Numbered from the stretch's first letter, positions 48,526 to 58,212 are shown. The stretch is 64,000 nucleotides of DNA from Streptomyces sp. SID10853 (GCF_010548145.1 NZ_JAAGLN010000006.1:1-64000), one strand, 5' to 3'. Numbers and translations are program-made. The notes: generated by a model from the sequence alone, not told the origin.

Positions 48526-49878
48526 CTACTTCTTGTCCTTGCCCGACTGCTTCTTGGCCGACTGCTTCTCGGCCGACTGCTGCTTCTCGGGCTGCTTCTT
48601 TCCGGGCTGCTCGGGCTCAGCCTGCTCGGGCTTAGCATCCGCCTCGGGCTCCACCGCCGCCTCAGGCTCCACGGCCGGCTCGGGCTCCACCGCCGCCTCG
48701 GGCTCCGCGACCGCATCGGGCTTCGCGACCGAGACCAGTTCGGCCGCCTCGCGCGCCTGCGGCAGCCGTTCCTCACCGGGCGCCTGGTCGGGCGCGTTCT
48801 CCGGGTGGTGGCAGGCCACCTGGTGTCCGGTCCGCAGCTGCAGCAGCGGCGGCTCCTGCACCCCGCAGATCTCCGTCGCCTTCCAGCACCGGGTGTGGAA
48901 CCGGCAGCCGGCCGGCGGCGAGATCGGCGACGGGACGTCGCCCTCCAGCCTGATCCGGTCGCTCCTGACCCCCTTGCGCCGGGGGTCGGGCACCGGCACC
49001 GCCGAGAGCAGCGCCTTGGTGTACGGGTGCATCGGCGACTCGTACAGCGACTTGCGGTCCGCCAGCTCGACGATCTTCCCGAGGTACATCACCGCGATCC
49101 GGTCCGAGACATGGCGGATGACCGAGAGGTCGTGCGCGATGATCACGTAGGTCAGGCCGAGTTCGCTCTGGAGGTCGTCCAGCAGGTTGACCACCTGCGC
49201 CTGGATCGATACGTCCAGCGCCGAGACCGGCTCGTCCGCGACGACGAGCTTGGGCCGCAGCGCGAGCGCGCGGGCGATACCGATGCGCTGGCGCTGGCCG
49301 CCAGAGAACTCGTGCGGGTACCGGTTGTAGTGCTCGGGGCTGAGGCCCACCAGCTCCAGCAGGCCCTGGACCTCCTTCTTCACGCCGCCGTCGGGCTCGA
49401 CGCCCTGGAGCCTGAAGGGGGTGCCGACGATCCCGCCGATGGTGTGCCGGGGGTTCAGCGAGCCGTACGGGTCCTGGAAGATCATCTGGACGTCGCGGCG
49501 CATCGGCCGCATCTGCCCGGCGGACAGATGCGTGATGTCCCTGCCCTCGAACTCGACCTTGCCGCCGGTCGGTTCGAGCAGCCGTGTGATCAGCCGGCCC
49601 ATGGTCGACTTGCCGCAGCCCGACTCACCGACGACGCCCAGGGTCTCCCCCGGGTACACGTCGAACGACAGACCGTCCACGGCCTGGACCGCGCCCACCT
49701 TGCGCTTGAGCACGCCCTTGGTGATCGGGAAGTGCTTGACCAGGTCGGTGACCTTGAGCAGCGGCTCAGCCCCGGCGTCCTTGGCGGGGGCCGCGGCGAC
49801 CTCCTCGGACTTGGACGTCTGCTGCGGGACCTTCGGAGCCTCGGGAGCCTGCGGAGCCTTCTTGTTCTGATCAGTCAC
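48526..49878 (-). CDS. oppF: oligopeptide ABC transporter ATP-binding protein (OppF-like)
   Basis: 450 residues. ABC ATPase with Walker A '[13 protein letters not shown]', signature '[15 protein letters not shown]', Walker B '[12 protein letters not shown]' and the oligopeptide C-terminal domain ('[15 protein letters not shown]'). GTG 49878 overlaps the oppD stop by four bases. Unusually, about 75 further residues follow: Pro-Glu-Ala-Val hexapeptide repeats and then a Gln/Lys/Ser-rich basic end. It energises peptide import with OppD. Confidence 0.92.
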   Translation of the reverse strand: MTDQNKKAPQAPEAPKVPQQTSKSEEVAAAPAKDAGAEPLLKVTDLVKHFPITKGVLKRKVGAVQAVDGLSFDVYPGETLGVVGESGCGKSTMGRLITRLLEPTGGKVEFEGRDITHLSAGQMRPMRRDVQMIFQDPYGSLNPRHTIGGIVGTPFRLQGVEPDGGVKKEVQGLLELVGLSPEHYNRYPHEFSGGQRQRIGIARALALRPKLVVADEPVSALDVSIQAQVVNLLDDLQSELGLTYVIIAHDLSVIRHVSDRIAVMYLGKIVELADRKSLYESPMHPYTKALLSAVPVPDPRRKGVRSDRIRLEGDVPSPISPPAGCRFHTRCWKATEICGVQEPPLLQLRTGHQVACHHPENAPDQAPGEERLPQAREAAELVSVAKPDAVAEPEAAVEPEPAVEPEAAVEPEADAKPEQAEPEQPGKKQPEKQQSAEKQSAKKQSGKDKK

Positions 49879-50984
49879 AGCTTCGGCGCAATCTCTTCGG
49901 TCCAGATCTTTTCCCGCTGGGCCTTCGTCATGTGGCACGCGGAGAAGTGCCCCTCCGTGCTCTCCCGCAGCTCCGGACGCTCGGTGCGGGTGAGGTCGTC
50001 CTTGGGCACGTCGGCGTACGGGCAGCGCGGGTGGAAGGCGCAGCCGGACGGCACGTTGATCAGGCTGGGCGGGGAGCCCTTGACGGGCACCAGGCGCTCG
50101 GTCTGCTCACGGTCGATGCGCGGCATGGAGCCCAGCAGCCCCCAGGTGTAAGGGTGCTGGGGCTCGTAGAAGACCTTCTCGGCCGTGCCGCGCTCGATGC
50201 AGCGGCCCGCGTACATCACCAGGAGCTCGTCCGCGATCTCGGCGACGACGCCGAGGTCGTGGGTGATGATGACGACCGCCGAGCCGAACTCCTTCTGCAG
50301 ATCGCGGATGAGGTCGAGGATCTGCGCCTGGACGGTCACGTCAAGGGCGGTCGTCGGCTCGTCGGCGATGAGCAGTTCGGGGTTGTTGACCAGGGACATC
50401 GCGATCATCGCGCGCTGGCGCATACCGCCGGAGAACTGGTGCGGATAGTCCTCGAAGCGCCGGTGCGGCTCAGGGATGCCGACCCGGTCCAGCATCTCGA
50501 CCGCACGCGAGCGCGCGGTCTTCTTGTCGACCTTGTTGTGGACGCGGTACGCCTCCACGATCTGCGCGCCGATGCTGTAGTACGGGTGCAGCGCCGACAG
50601 CGGGTCCTGGAAGATCATGGCCATCTTCTGGCCGCGGAGGTTACGGACCCGCTCGGGCCCTGCTCCGATCAGCTCCTCGCCGTCGAGCCAGATCTCACCG
50701 GAGATCCGCGCGCGGTCCGAGTTGTGCAGGCCCATGATCCCCAGTGAGGTCACGGACTTGCCCGAGCCGGACTCGCCGACGATGCCGAGCGTCTGACCGG
50801 CCTTCAGGTCGAAGCTGACGCCGTCGACGGACTTGACCAGGCCGTCGTCGGTGTCGAAGTGGATCCGCAGGTCACGGACCGACAGGAAGCTCGTGCCGTC
50901 CGCGGACGGCGCTCCCGCCGGGGCGCTCTTCGCGGGCTCGCCCTTCGCGGGCTCGTCGGAACCCTTCTTGCGCACGTCGCTCAT
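49875..50984 (-). CDS. oppD: oligopeptide ABC transporter ATP-binding protein (OppD-like)
   Basis: 369 residues. Walker A '[13 protein letters not shown]', signature '[15 protein letters not shown]', Walker B '[13 protein letters not shown]', and the C-terminal Cys-rich oligopeptide motif '[11 protein letters not shown]' that can hold an Fe-S cluster. A Lys/Pro/Ala-rich N-terminal extension of about 30 residues precedes the ATPase core. ATG 50984 overlaps the permease stop by four bases (ATGA). Confidence 0.95.
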   Translation of the reverse strand: MSDVRKKGSDEPAKGEPAKSAPAGAPSADGTSFLSVRDLRIHFDTDDGLVKSVDGVSFDLKAGQTLGIVGESGSGKSVTSLGIMGLHNSDRARISGEIWLDGEELIGAGPERVRNLRGQKMAMIFQDPLSALHPYYSIGAQIVEAYRVHNKVDKKTARSRAVEMLDRVGIPEPHRRFEDYPHQFSGGMRQRAMIAMSLVNNPELLIADEPTTALDVTVQAQILDLIRDLQKEFGSAVVIITHDLGVVAEIADELLVMYAGRCIERGTAEKVFYEPQHPYTWGLLGSMPRIDREQTERLVPVKGSPPSLINVPSGCAFHPRCPYADVPKDDLTRTERPELRESTEGHFSACHMTKAQREKIWTEEIAPKL

Positions 50985-51991
50985 GAGAGCCTCACCCGGG
51001 GGTCGATCGCGGCGTACACAAGGTCCACCAGCAGGTTGCAGATAACGATGAAGAAGGCGGCCACCAGCGTCACGCCCATGACGATCGGAAGGTCGCTGCG
51101 GGTCACGCCCTGGATGGCGTAGGCCCCCATCCCCTGGAAGGAGAAGACGGTCTCCGTGATGACCGCGCCGCCGATGAGCAGCGCGAAGTCCATGCCGAAG
51201 ATGGTGACGAGCGGGGTGAGCGCGGCGCGCAGGCCGTGCTTGACGACCACGTTCCGCTCCCGCAGCCCCTTGGCCCGCGCGGTTCTGATGTAGTCCTCGC
51301 CCATGGTCTCCAGCATTCCGGCCCGGGTGAGCCGGGCATAGAGCGCCGAGTACAGGAAGGCGAGAGTGCACCAGGGGAGGATCAGGTTCCAGGCCCACTC
51401 GGCCGGATTGTCCGAGAGCGGGACGAACCGCAGATCCCCCCAGATCGTCCAGTGGAAGCTGAACAGGGCGAGCGAGGCCAGACCGGTGAAGAACATCGGC
51501 AGCGAGACGCCGGCCAGGGCCACGCCCATCGCCAGCCGGTCGATGATGGTGCCCCGCTTGAGCGCGGAGACCACACCGGTCGCGACACCGGTGACGACCC
51601 AGATGACCGCCGCACCGACCGCGAGTGACAGCGTCACCGGGACACGCTGCTCGATCTCGGGCCAGACAGCGGAGTGGGTCTTGAAGGAGTAGCCGAAGCA
51701 CGGCGCGTGGCACACCGCGGGGTCGGGCCCGAAGTGGTAGTTCGCGCCGACGACGATGCCCTTGATGAAGTGCCAGTACTGCTCGTAGAGGGGCAGATCG
51801 AGCCCCAGGTTCTTCTTGACCGCTTCGAGCGTCGCGGGGTCGGGGCTCTTGCCCACGAACTGGGCGGCCATGGAGTCGGTCGTCTGCCCGCCGAGACGGG
51901 GGACGAGGAAGAAAATCGCGAAGGTGACTGCGCTGACCACCAGCAGCAGCAACACCGCGGCGAATACGCGTCGGATGATGTACGCAGCCAC
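50981..51991 (-). CDS. oppB: oligopeptide ABC transporter permease (OppB-like)
   Basis: 336 residues; six membrane segments beginning 'YIIRRVFAAVLLLLVVSAVT' and the EAA coupling loop 'DYIRTARAKGLRERNVVVKH'. A large extracytoplasmic loop contains 'DPAVCHAPCFGYSFKTHS'. It forms the translocation pore with the OppC-like permease. It begins 95 bases after oppA, separated by a strong hairpin. Confidence 0.95.
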   Translation of the reverse strand: MAAYIIRRVFAAVLLLLVVSAVTFAIFFLVPRLGGQTTDSMAAQFVGKSPDPATLEAVKKNLGLDLPLYEQYWHFIKGIVVGANYHFGPDPAVCHAPCFGYSFKTHSAVWPEIEQRVPVTLSLAVGAAVIWVVTGVATGVVSALKRGTIIDRLAMGVALAGVSLPMFFTGLASLALFSFHWTIWGDLRFVPLSDNPAEWAWNLILPWCTLAFLYSALYARLTRAGMLETMGEDYIRTARAKGLRERNVVVKHGLRAALTPLVTIFGMDFALLIGGAVITETVFSFQGMGAYAIQGVTRSDLPIVMGVTLVAAFFIVICNLLVDLVYAAIDPRVRLS

Positions 51992-51999
51992 AGCCGTGC

Positions 52000-52044
52000 G
52001 GCGCCGGGTCGGACGGACGGGGTAGGCCCGTCCGTCCCGGCGCC
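52000..52044 (-). promoter_or_regulatory. strong hairpin between oppA and oppB
   Basis: GGACGGACGGG and CCCGTCCGTCC form a perfect 11-bp stem with a 5-base loop, extended by a 7-bp outer stem GGCGCCG/CGGCGCC across a 4-base bulge. In transporter operons such elements after the binding-protein gene reduce downstream expression or stabilise upstream mRNA; that role here is inferred. Confidence 0.65.
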
Positions 52045-52086
52045 TTCACCTGCCTTTCAGGGGGTGCTGTCGATGAACAGGTGTTG

Positions 52087-53832
52087 TTACTTGGTCGAGG
52101 ACATCAGCGCGTAGTCGTACATGCCGAGGTACGCCTGACTGACCGTTACGTTCGCCGCCGAGTCCGGGCGGTAGAGCAGGTTCTTGCGGTAGAACAGCGG
52201 CACGAGCGACGCGTTCTCCATCACCATCTGGTCGACCTTGCTCCAGGTGGCGAGGCGCTTCGCGTTGTCCAGCGTCCCGATGCCCTTGACGATCTCCGCG
52301 TTGATCTTCGGGTCGTCGAGCTCCATCAGGTTGGTGCCGCCGGACGCCTTGATGGCCTTGCCGTCGACGATCTGGTCGATGTAGCCGAAGCCGGCCGGCC
52401 AGTCGGCGCCCCACGCCATCATCATCATTCCGGCGTTGTTCTTGTGGACCCAGTCCGGGACGCCCGCGAAGTCGGTGAAGTACTTGTCCGCCGGGAACGT
52501 CTTGATGTCGGCGACGATGCCGATCTTCTTCAGGCTCTGCTGCAGCTGGGTGGCGCTGGTGACCTCGTCGGGACGGTCGGAGCGCGCGGTCAGCGTCGTC
52601 TTGAAGCCGTTGGGCTTACCGCACTTGGCCAGGTACTGCTTGGCCTTGGCAACGTTTCCCTTGTTGCCGGCGGTCGGGTACAGGTCGAACTTCTTGTAGC
52701 CCGAGATCCCCGGCGGAATGACGGTCGTCGCAGGGTCGCCACGTACCTCACCGCCGATGGCGTCGACCATGTCGGCCTTGTCCGTGACGTACTGCACGGC
52801 CTTGCGGCAGTCGGCGTTGTCGAACGGCTTCACATGCACGTTCAGCGCGAGGTACTGCAGCGCGCCGGCGTACGGGTCGTCCGTCTTCGCCTTCTCGGAG
52901 GCCTTGGTGATGACCTTCGGCTGGGTCTTGGACTGCAGACCCGTACCGGCGATGTCCGCGGTGCTGGTGTCGTTGAGCAGGTGCTCGTCGACGGTCGTCG
53001 GCTGGACGTTGAAGTTCAGCTTGATCTTGTCCGGCAGCGCCTTGCGGATCGGGTCCGTCTTCGGGTCCCACTGCGGGTTGCGGACCAGCGTCGCGCCACG
53101 GCTCTCGCTGTACGAGGAGATCTCGTACGGGCCGGATGACACGATGTGCTGGACGTACGAGGCGCCCTTGTCCGCCTTCTGCGGCACCGGAGCCGACTGC
53201 GGGAGAGACGCCAGGTAGTCCATGTCCGCGAACGGCTTGCTCAGGTGGAAGACGATCGTGGAGTCGTCCGGCGTCTCGATGGACTTGAGACCGTCGGCCG
53301 ACTTGTCCTTGTAGGGACCCTTGTACTTGTCGCCGCCCTTGAGGTACGTGCTGAAGTACGTCGGACCGTTGGACAGCGCCTCACGGGCGAAGGTCCGCTC
53401 GACGGCGTACTTGACGTCCTTCGAGGTGATCACGGAGCCGTCCTGGAACTTCACGCCCTTGCGGATGTGGTACGTCCAGGTCTTGGCGTCCGGCGTGGCC
53501 TTGCCGAGGCTCGTCGCCAGGTCGGGCACGATCTTGAGCCCTTCCTTGCCGGGAGCCGGCTTGAAGGTCACCAGCGCACGCGCGTAGAGCCGGGAGAAGT
53601 TCTGCACCCAGCCGTAGTACGTGTTGCCGGGGTCCAGGGAGTCCGGGCCACTGGCGTGCTCGTAAGTGACCGTTCCTCCCTTCTTGTCGGTCTTGTTGAC
53701 GATGCTGGTCAGAGCTGCGTCTGCCTTGCCGTGGCTGCCCCCGCTGCCACTGTCACTGCTCCCGCAAGCGGTGGCAGCGAGCCCCAGCGCTACCGTCGCG
53801 GCTATTGCCGCTGCCGTCTTTCTGCTCTTCAT
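52087..53832 (-). CDS. oppA: oligopeptide-binding lipoprotein (OppA-like)
   Basis: 581 residues. Lipoprotein signal with lipobox 'LAATAC' and a Ser/Gly linker; then an SBP_bac_5 domain: 'TVTYEHASGPDSLDPGNTYY' at the start of the fold, 'VKFQDGSVITSKDVKYAVER' and 'YLALNVHVKPF'. It captures peptides outside the membrane for the OppBC pore. ATG 53832 directly precedes the positively charged signal. It lies between the OppC- and OppB-like permease genes, 46 bases after the first. Confidence 0.95.
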   Translation of the reverse strand: MKSRKTAAAIAATVALGLAATACGSSDSGSGGSHGKADAALTSIVNKTDKKGGTVTYEHASGPDSLDPGNTYYGWVQNFSRLYARALVTFKPAPGKEGLKIVPDLATSLGKATPDAKTWTYHIRKGVKFQDGSVITSKDVKYAVERTFAREALSNGPTYFSTYLKGGDKYKGPYKDKSADGLKSIETPDDSTIVFHLSKPFADMDYLASLPQSAPVPQKADKGASYVQHIVSSGPYEISSYSESRGATLVRNPQWDPKTDPIRKALPDKIKLNFNVQPTTVDEHLLNDTSTADIAGTGLQSKTQPKVITKASEKAKTDDPYAGALQYLALNVHVKPFDNADCRKAVQYVTDKADMVDAIGGEVRGDPATTVIPPGISGYKKFDLYPTAGNKGNVAKAKQYLAKCGKPNGFKTTLTARSDRPDEVTSATQLQQSLKKIGIVADIKTFPADKYFTDFAGVPDWVHKNNAGMMMMAWGADWPAGFGYIDQIVDGKAIKASGGTNLMELDDPKINAEIVKGIGTLDNAKRLATWSKVDQMVMENASLVPLFYRKNLLYRPDSAANVTVSQAYLGMYDYALMSSTK

Positions 53833-53878
53833 GCTGAGGAAAGCCCCCTCGGTTGTCCGGTGTGCGGCACGGCCGCGA

Positions 53879-54877
53879 TTACTTGCCACGGGGGTCGAGT
53901 GCGTCGCGCAGCCCGTCCCCCAGCAGATTGAAGGCCAGCACGGTGATGAAGATCGCCACGCCGGGGATGACCATGAACATCGGGTCGACCTGGTAGAGGT
54001 CGACCGCGGTGGACAACATGCCGCCCCAGGAGGCCTGCGGCGGCTGGATGCCCACGCCGAGGAAGCTCAGGGACGCCTCGAAGAGGATGTTGGTGGGGAT
54101 CAGGAGCGTCGCGTAGACGAGGATCGGCGCGATCAGGTTGGGGAGCAGTTCGCGGAAGACGATGAAGGGGCCGCGTGCGCCCAGTGAGCGGGCGGCCTCG
54201 ACGAACTCGCGTTCACGCAGGCTGAGCGTCTGCGCGCGAACAATACGGCCCATGTAGGGCCAGTTGAAGAAGCCGATCACGAAGATCAGGACGCAGATAC
54301 GGAGTGTCAGACCGTTCAGGCCGAACGCGTTGCCCTGCAGCGAGGCCGAGATGGAGATCGCGAACAGCAGCAGCGGGAACGCCAGGAAGGTGTCCATCAG
54401 GCGGCTGATGCCGCTGTCCACCCAGCCGCCGTAGAAGCCGGCCACGACGCCCATCACCACGCCGATGACGACCGAGAGGAGCGTCGACCCCGCGGCTACC
54501 ACCAGAGAGACCCAGGAGCCCTCGATGATGCGCGCGAGGATGTCCCGGCCGGTCTGCGGTTCCACACCCAGCGGGTGACTCCAACTCATCCCGCCGAAGC
54601 TGCCCTTGGGCGCCAGCAGAGCCGGGTCGACCAGGTTCTGGTGGAAGTCGTTGGGGTCCAGCCCGAACATCGCCTGGATCGGCTTGGACAGGATGGCGAC
54701 CAGCACCAGCAGGATCACGACGATCCCGCCGGCCATGGCGACCTTGTCCCGCTTGAAACGCGTCCAGGCGATCCGGCCGAGCGAACGGCCCTCGATCTGG
54801 CTCTGCGTGGCCCCCGTGAGTACTGCCTCCGGCTGCGCTTCGGCAGTCGATCCGGTGGTCTCGATCGGTGCGGTCAC
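53879..54877 (-). CDS. oppC: oligopeptide ABC transporter permease (OppC-like)
   Basis: About 332 residues: 'AWTRFKRDKVAMAGGIVVIL' at the first membrane segment (OppC N-terminal domain), five to six segments and the coupling loop 'EFVEAARSLGARGPFIVFRE'. A cytoplasmic N-terminus of about 45 residues is rich in Thr, Ala and Glu. I chose GTG 54877, preceded by GGGAGGGG and AAAGG; a frame continues upstream to 55057 with in-frame ATGs, so the start is not certain. It is the first gene of oppC-A-B-D-F. Confidence 0.9.
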   Translation of the reverse strand: MTAPIETTGSTAEAQPEAVLTGATQSQIEGRSLGRIAWTRFKRDKVAMAGGIVVILLVLVAILSKPIQAMFGLDPNDFHQNLVDPALLAPKGSFGGMSWSHPLGVEPQTGRDILARIIEGSWVSLVVAAGSTLLSVVIGVVMGVVAGFYGGWVDSGISRLMDTFLAFPLLLFAISISASLQGNAFGLNGLTLRICVLIFVIGFFNWPYMGRIVRAQTLSLREREFVEAARSLGARGPFIVFRELLPNLIAPILVYATLLIPTNILFEASLSFLGVGIQPPQASWGGMLSTAVDLYQVDPMFMVIPGVAIFITVLAFNLLGDGLRDALDPRGK

Positions 54878-55214
54878 AGTGCCTTTGACCCCTCCCGGCC
54901 GGCGGTGGCCGGCCCGTACCTGCCGCGGTGGCGGCTGCTGTGCATCAAGCGCATCGGGTGATGCCACTGTGCTGAAGTGACGGAATGTACTCATCGCACG
55001 TCGCACAAGGACACGACGATGCTCGTAGCGGGGAGTCTTCATTGCGGTTGCGATCACCCGCCAGACCTGAAGGTGAATGTTTGCGCAACCGTGATGCGGT
55101 TAATGAGCTTCCGTTATCCGGACGCCGGGACCGGCTGAGCGGAAAACTTCCTCACTAATGCGCTAGTTCGGACATCACGCCCAACAGCCGCTATTGACGG
55201 CTTAATTGGTGCAC
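54878..55214. promoter_or_regulatory. opp operon 5' region with a 7-base inverted repeat
   Basis: This 337-base gap is AT-richer than its surroundings. GGTTGCG (55046-55052) and CGCAACC (55084-55090) form an inverted repeat with a 31-base spacer. If oppC starts further upstream than assumed, up to 180 bases of the gap are coding. No other gene is convincing. Confidence 0.4.
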
Positions 55215-55985
55215 TCAGCCTACCGGCGGGTAGCCGTATCCCGCCGCGGGATGGGGGGCCGCGTGGGCCTCACGGTCGTAGAAGGGCCGGGAGTTGGCCC
55301 GCAGCCACATGCCGACCGGGTCGTACGCGTCCGACAGCGCCACCGTCGAGACGGGCAGCCCCTCGGGCACCGCTGCGATCGACTGCTGCATCATCGCCCG
55401 CACCGAATCCACGGACTGCTGGCTCGTGTCGTACAGATCGAGCCCGATGGCCAGGTACGGGGTGCCGAGCGCGGGCTGCACCCAGGCCCGGCTCAACGAC
55501 CGGACGGCCGGGGTGTGGTGGGCGCTCTGCGTGAGCAGCGCGTAGAACTGCGGGATCTCGATGGCCGGCTCGGACAGCCGCAGCGGTCCGGCCGGCATCC
55601 GGTCGAGGCCGGTGGCGATACGCCGCAGATCGGTCCAGGGGATGCCGACGCCACCGCCGGGGGCATGCGGATTGAGCCAGATTCCCCAGTGGTCGGGGTA
55701 GAGGGAGCGGGCGATGTCACGGCCTGTGACCACTTCGTGCGAACGGTTCCAGCCGGAGACGGCCAGTTCCTGTGCGGACGTCACACACGGGGCGTAACCG
55801 AGACCCTCGATCTCCATGTTCCCGTACTGGGCGTCAGGTGACCCGGCCTGGCCGTGCCAGAGCAGCATCCAGACCTGGCTGTCGCCGAGTGCCTGCAGCA
55901 GTGCCTCGTAGGCGTCGTACCGCCCGGGGGTCACCTGGAGCAGCATCTGCTCGACCTGCCCGGCCGCCGTGCCCGACGCGCTCAC
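55215..55985 (-). CDS. SseB-like protein, first copy
   Basis: 256 residues related to the enhanced-serine-sensitivity SseB family, mainly its C-terminal domain: 'YDAYEALLQALGDSQVWMLLW' and 'IPQFYALLTQSA...SLSRAWVQPALG' followed by 'YLAIGLDLYD'. The C-terminal tail is His/Pro/Gly-rich ('AHAAPHPAAGYGYPP'). No membrane or signal sequence. GTG 55985 precedes 'SASGTAAGQVEQML'. It follows the second SseB-like gene on the same strand with a 212-base gap. Biochemical function unknown. Confidence 0.75.
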   Translation of the reverse strand: MSASGTAAGQVEQMLLQVTPGRYDAYEALLQALGDSQVWMLLWHGQAGSPDAQYGNMEIEGLGYAPCVTSAQELAVSGWNRSHEVVTGRDIARSLYPDHWGIWLNPHAPGGGVGIPWTDLRRIATGLDRMPAGPLRLSEPAIEIPQFYALLTQSAHHTPAVRSLSRAWVQPALGTPYLAIGLDLYDTSQQSVDSVRAMMQQSIAAVPEGLPVSTVALSDAYDPVGMWLRANSRPFYDREAHAAPHPAAGYGYPPVG

Positions 55986-56197
55986 CCTGGTTTCCGCCCC
56001 TCTTCGATCCACCCGTTTTGACGTTCCACGCACCGGCACCCGGCTCGCGGTGTCCGGTCCGCCCGGTCAGTCCGGTCCGCTCCGTGCGATTTTGGCCAAT
56101 CCGCTTACTGGCCCCCGTGCATCAGACCAGCTTAGGGCGCCGCTGGTTCCCGGCGCCCGAACGGCACCGGGCTCCGGTTCCCCGCGCGGGCGGCGTC

Positions 56198-56953
56198 CTA
56201 CAGCACCGGTCCCGCGGCTTCGGTCCTGACGTAGAACGGCCTGACCTTGTCCAGCATCCAGTCCGCGACCGGGTCCTGGGCCACGTCCAGCAGGACGAGA
56301 TTGACCGGCCAGGGCACCTCGACCCGGTGCAGGGCGCGCCCGAGCGCGTCCATCGGGGCGTTGCGGCCCGCGCCGTCCCACGTCGCGAACTCGACCCCGA
56401 CGAAGAGGACCGGGTCGCCGCCCTCGATGGAGGCGAGGGCCCGGCGGGCCGAGCGGACCACACCCGACTCCTCGAACTCGCCCGCGGCAGCGGCGAGGAA
56501 GTCCACCGGCTCCTCCTGCCAGTCCGGCTCGAAGAGCCGCACCCGGCCGCCGGTCGCGGGCCCGTCGAGCGACGTACGGCCACTGCGGCAGAGTTCCGCC
56601 ACGGCGGGCGGCGGCAGCGGCATACCGACCGCACCGCCCGGGTTCACCGCGACGCCGAGCTGCGGCGGCAGCCCCCGGGCGAACTCCACCGCCGGGGCCA
56701 CCGCGAAGGAGTAGTGCGAGCCGACGCACTGGAGGAACTGCGCCTCGGAGCTGAAGACGGGGACATAGGCACCGCCGTCGATGTCCACGGTGGGCAGATC
56801 GAGCGAACCGCTGTCCTGCCCACCGCCGTTGGGCAGCGGGACCCAGAGGTTGCTGCGCCCCAGCACCTCGATCAGCCGGCCGCCCGCGGCGGGGTTCCCG
56901 ACCGACGCGGCCAGTACCTCTTCGAGCTCATTTCCCGGCCATGCCATGTCCAC
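56198..56953 (-). CDS. SseB-like protein, second copy
   Basis: 251 residues with both SseB-family parts: N-terminal 'NELEEVLAASVGNPAAGGRL' and 'LWVPLP', then a C-terminal 'SARRALASIEGGDPVLFVGV' to 'VNLVLLDVAQDP'. In E. coli SseB over-expression alters serine sensitivity; the mechanism is unknown. It lies 1.3 kb from the glycine/serine operon, on the opposite strand. ATG start at the usual family position. Confidence 0.82.
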   Translation of the reverse strand: MDMAWPGNELEEVLAASVGNPAAGGRLIEVLGRSNLWVPLPNGGGQDSGSLDLPTVDIDGGAYVPVFSSEAQFLQCVGSHYSFAVAPAVEFARGLPPQLGVAVNPGGAVGMPLPPPAVAELCRSGRTSLDGPATGGRVRLFEPDWQEEPVDFLAAAAGEFEESGVVRSARRALASIEGGDPVLFVGVEFATWDGAGRNAPMDALGRALHRVEVPWPVNLVLLDVAQDPVADWMLDKVRPFYVRTEAAGPVL

Positions 56954-57052
56954 CGAGGTATCCCCTTCTCACCGTTCACCTGCTGAGTTCACTTGCTGAG
57001 TTCACCTGCCGCCCGACCCTAACGGCCACCCCCACGATAAGGACCGCGGCCG

Positions 57053-57862
57053 TCACACCGCCGCCGCCCCGAACCCGATCCGGCGCAGCACGGCCGCCGC
57101 ATCGCGGTCGAGCAGGACGGCCGAGCCGCACCCCGCGGGCAGCCGCGCCCGCTCCGCACCCCCGACCAGTCCGGCGACCGCCCTGCGGTGCCGGGCGAAC
57201 GCGTACGCGGAGACCTTCCTGCCGCGCTCCGCCTGGCCGGCCAGTGCCACCCCGGGCGCCACGTCGAGCAGCAGCAGATGCAGGGTGCTCCGGCGCCGGC
57301 GTACCGCCCGGGCCAGCAGGGCACGCACCCAGGAGTGCGTACCGCAGTCGTGCACGACGATCCCGTCACCCGAGCGCAGGACGCGCCACAGCCTGCCGTA
57401 GTGGGCGGCCCGCACCAGCGGGCGGTAGCTCCAGTACGGCAGCCCGCGTGGCAACCGCCGCTCCCAGCGGTCCCGGGTGTCCTGCGAGTCCACCCCGTAC
57501 GCCCCGGCGGCCCTGCGCAGCAGTGTGGACTTCCCGCTGCCCGGCAGGCCGGACAGGACCACCACGTCACCGGCGGCGAACACCAGGCGGTGCGGGCTGC
57601 GGCCGGCCAGTCTGCGCAGGTCCCGCACCAAGGGCGGCGTGCACCCGGCTGTCGCCGCGCCCGGTCCTGACCGCCGCCCCGGCCCGGAAGGCCCCGGGAC
57701 CAGTAAGTCCCCCGGAACCGCTGGAGCCCCCGAAGCACCCGCGCGCCCCGGGGGCCGTAAGTCCTGGACGGGCACCGCCTCGGGCCCCCCTGCCCCCACA
57801 CCCGCCGCCGTGTCCGCCGCCGTGTCCGCTTCCGTATCCGCACGCCACTTCTGCCCCACCAT
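57053..57862 (-). CDS. P-loop ATPase/kinase-like protein (AAA_33 type)
   Basis: 269 residues. The first ~95 are low-complexity (Asp-Thr-Ala repeats, Pro/Gly-rich). A kinase-like domain follows with Walker A 'LSGLPGSGKSTLLRRAA', then 'VDSQDTRDRWERRL', 'VHDCGTHSWVRALLARAV' and 'LLLLDVAPGVAL', the pattern of zeta-toxin/AAA_33 nucleotide kinases. No partner antitoxin gene is adjacent, so a toxin role is not assumed. ATG 57862 has GGGGAG seven bases upstream. It is divergent from gcvT. Confidence 0.8.
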   Translation of the reverse strand: MVGQKWRADTEADTAADTAAGVGAGGPEAVPVQDLRPPGRAGASGAPAVPGDLLVPGPSGPGRRSGPGAATAGCTPPLVRDLRRLAGRSPHRLVFAAGDVVVLSGLPGSGKSTLLRRAAGAYGVDSQDTRDRWERRLPRGLPYWSYRPLVRAAHYGRLWRVLRSGDGIVVHDCGTHSWVRALLARAVRRRRSTLHLLLLDVAPGVALAGQAERGRKVSAYAFARHRRAVAGLVGGAERARLPAGCGSAVLLDRDAAAVLRRIGFGAAAV

Positions 57863-58014
57863 GGCCACTCCCCCTGTCGGGCCACCCCGCATACCTGCGT
57901 ATCCCTGCATACCCCCGCCGCCGAAGCGTAAAGAGAGAGTAATGCGACACCCGTGGGATGCCGGTCGCCCGGCATGCGATGATGTGCGCGCCAACTCCAT
58001 ACAGGCCGTTCGAA

Positions 58015-58212
58015 TCCGCGCGGGAGAGTTCCCGGCCACCGGCCGGGGCGCCGAAGGAGCAAGTCCCTCCCTTGTAATCTCTCAGGCCCCGTACCGCGCG
58101 GACGAGGCAGATCTGAAAAGCGGGCCGCTGTGCGGTCCCACCCAAGGTGCAAGCCGCGCCCTCTCGACAGGCGCCGGCGAACCTCTCAGGTTCCGATGAC
58201 AGATGGGGAGGA
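58015..58212 (+). promoter_or_regulatory. tandem glycine riboswitch upstream of gcvT
   Basis: Two glycine aptamers adjoin. The first (about 58015-58120) has the core 'GCGCCGAAGGAGCAA', then 'AATCTCTCAGG' and ends in 'GATCTGAAAAGCGG'; the second (about 58121-58212) has 'CCAAGGTGCAAGCCG', 'GCGAACCTCTCAGGTTCC' and 'GATGACAGATGGGGAGG'. Both CTCTCAGG cores match the known consensus. It should switch gcvT expression on at high glycine. Boundaries are approximate. Confidence 0.92.

Noticed and set aside
57053..57862. Zeta-type toxin of a toxin-antitoxin pair
   Set aside because: The P-loop domain resembles that fold, but no small antitoxin gene adjoins and the length with its low-complexity N-terminus is unusual.
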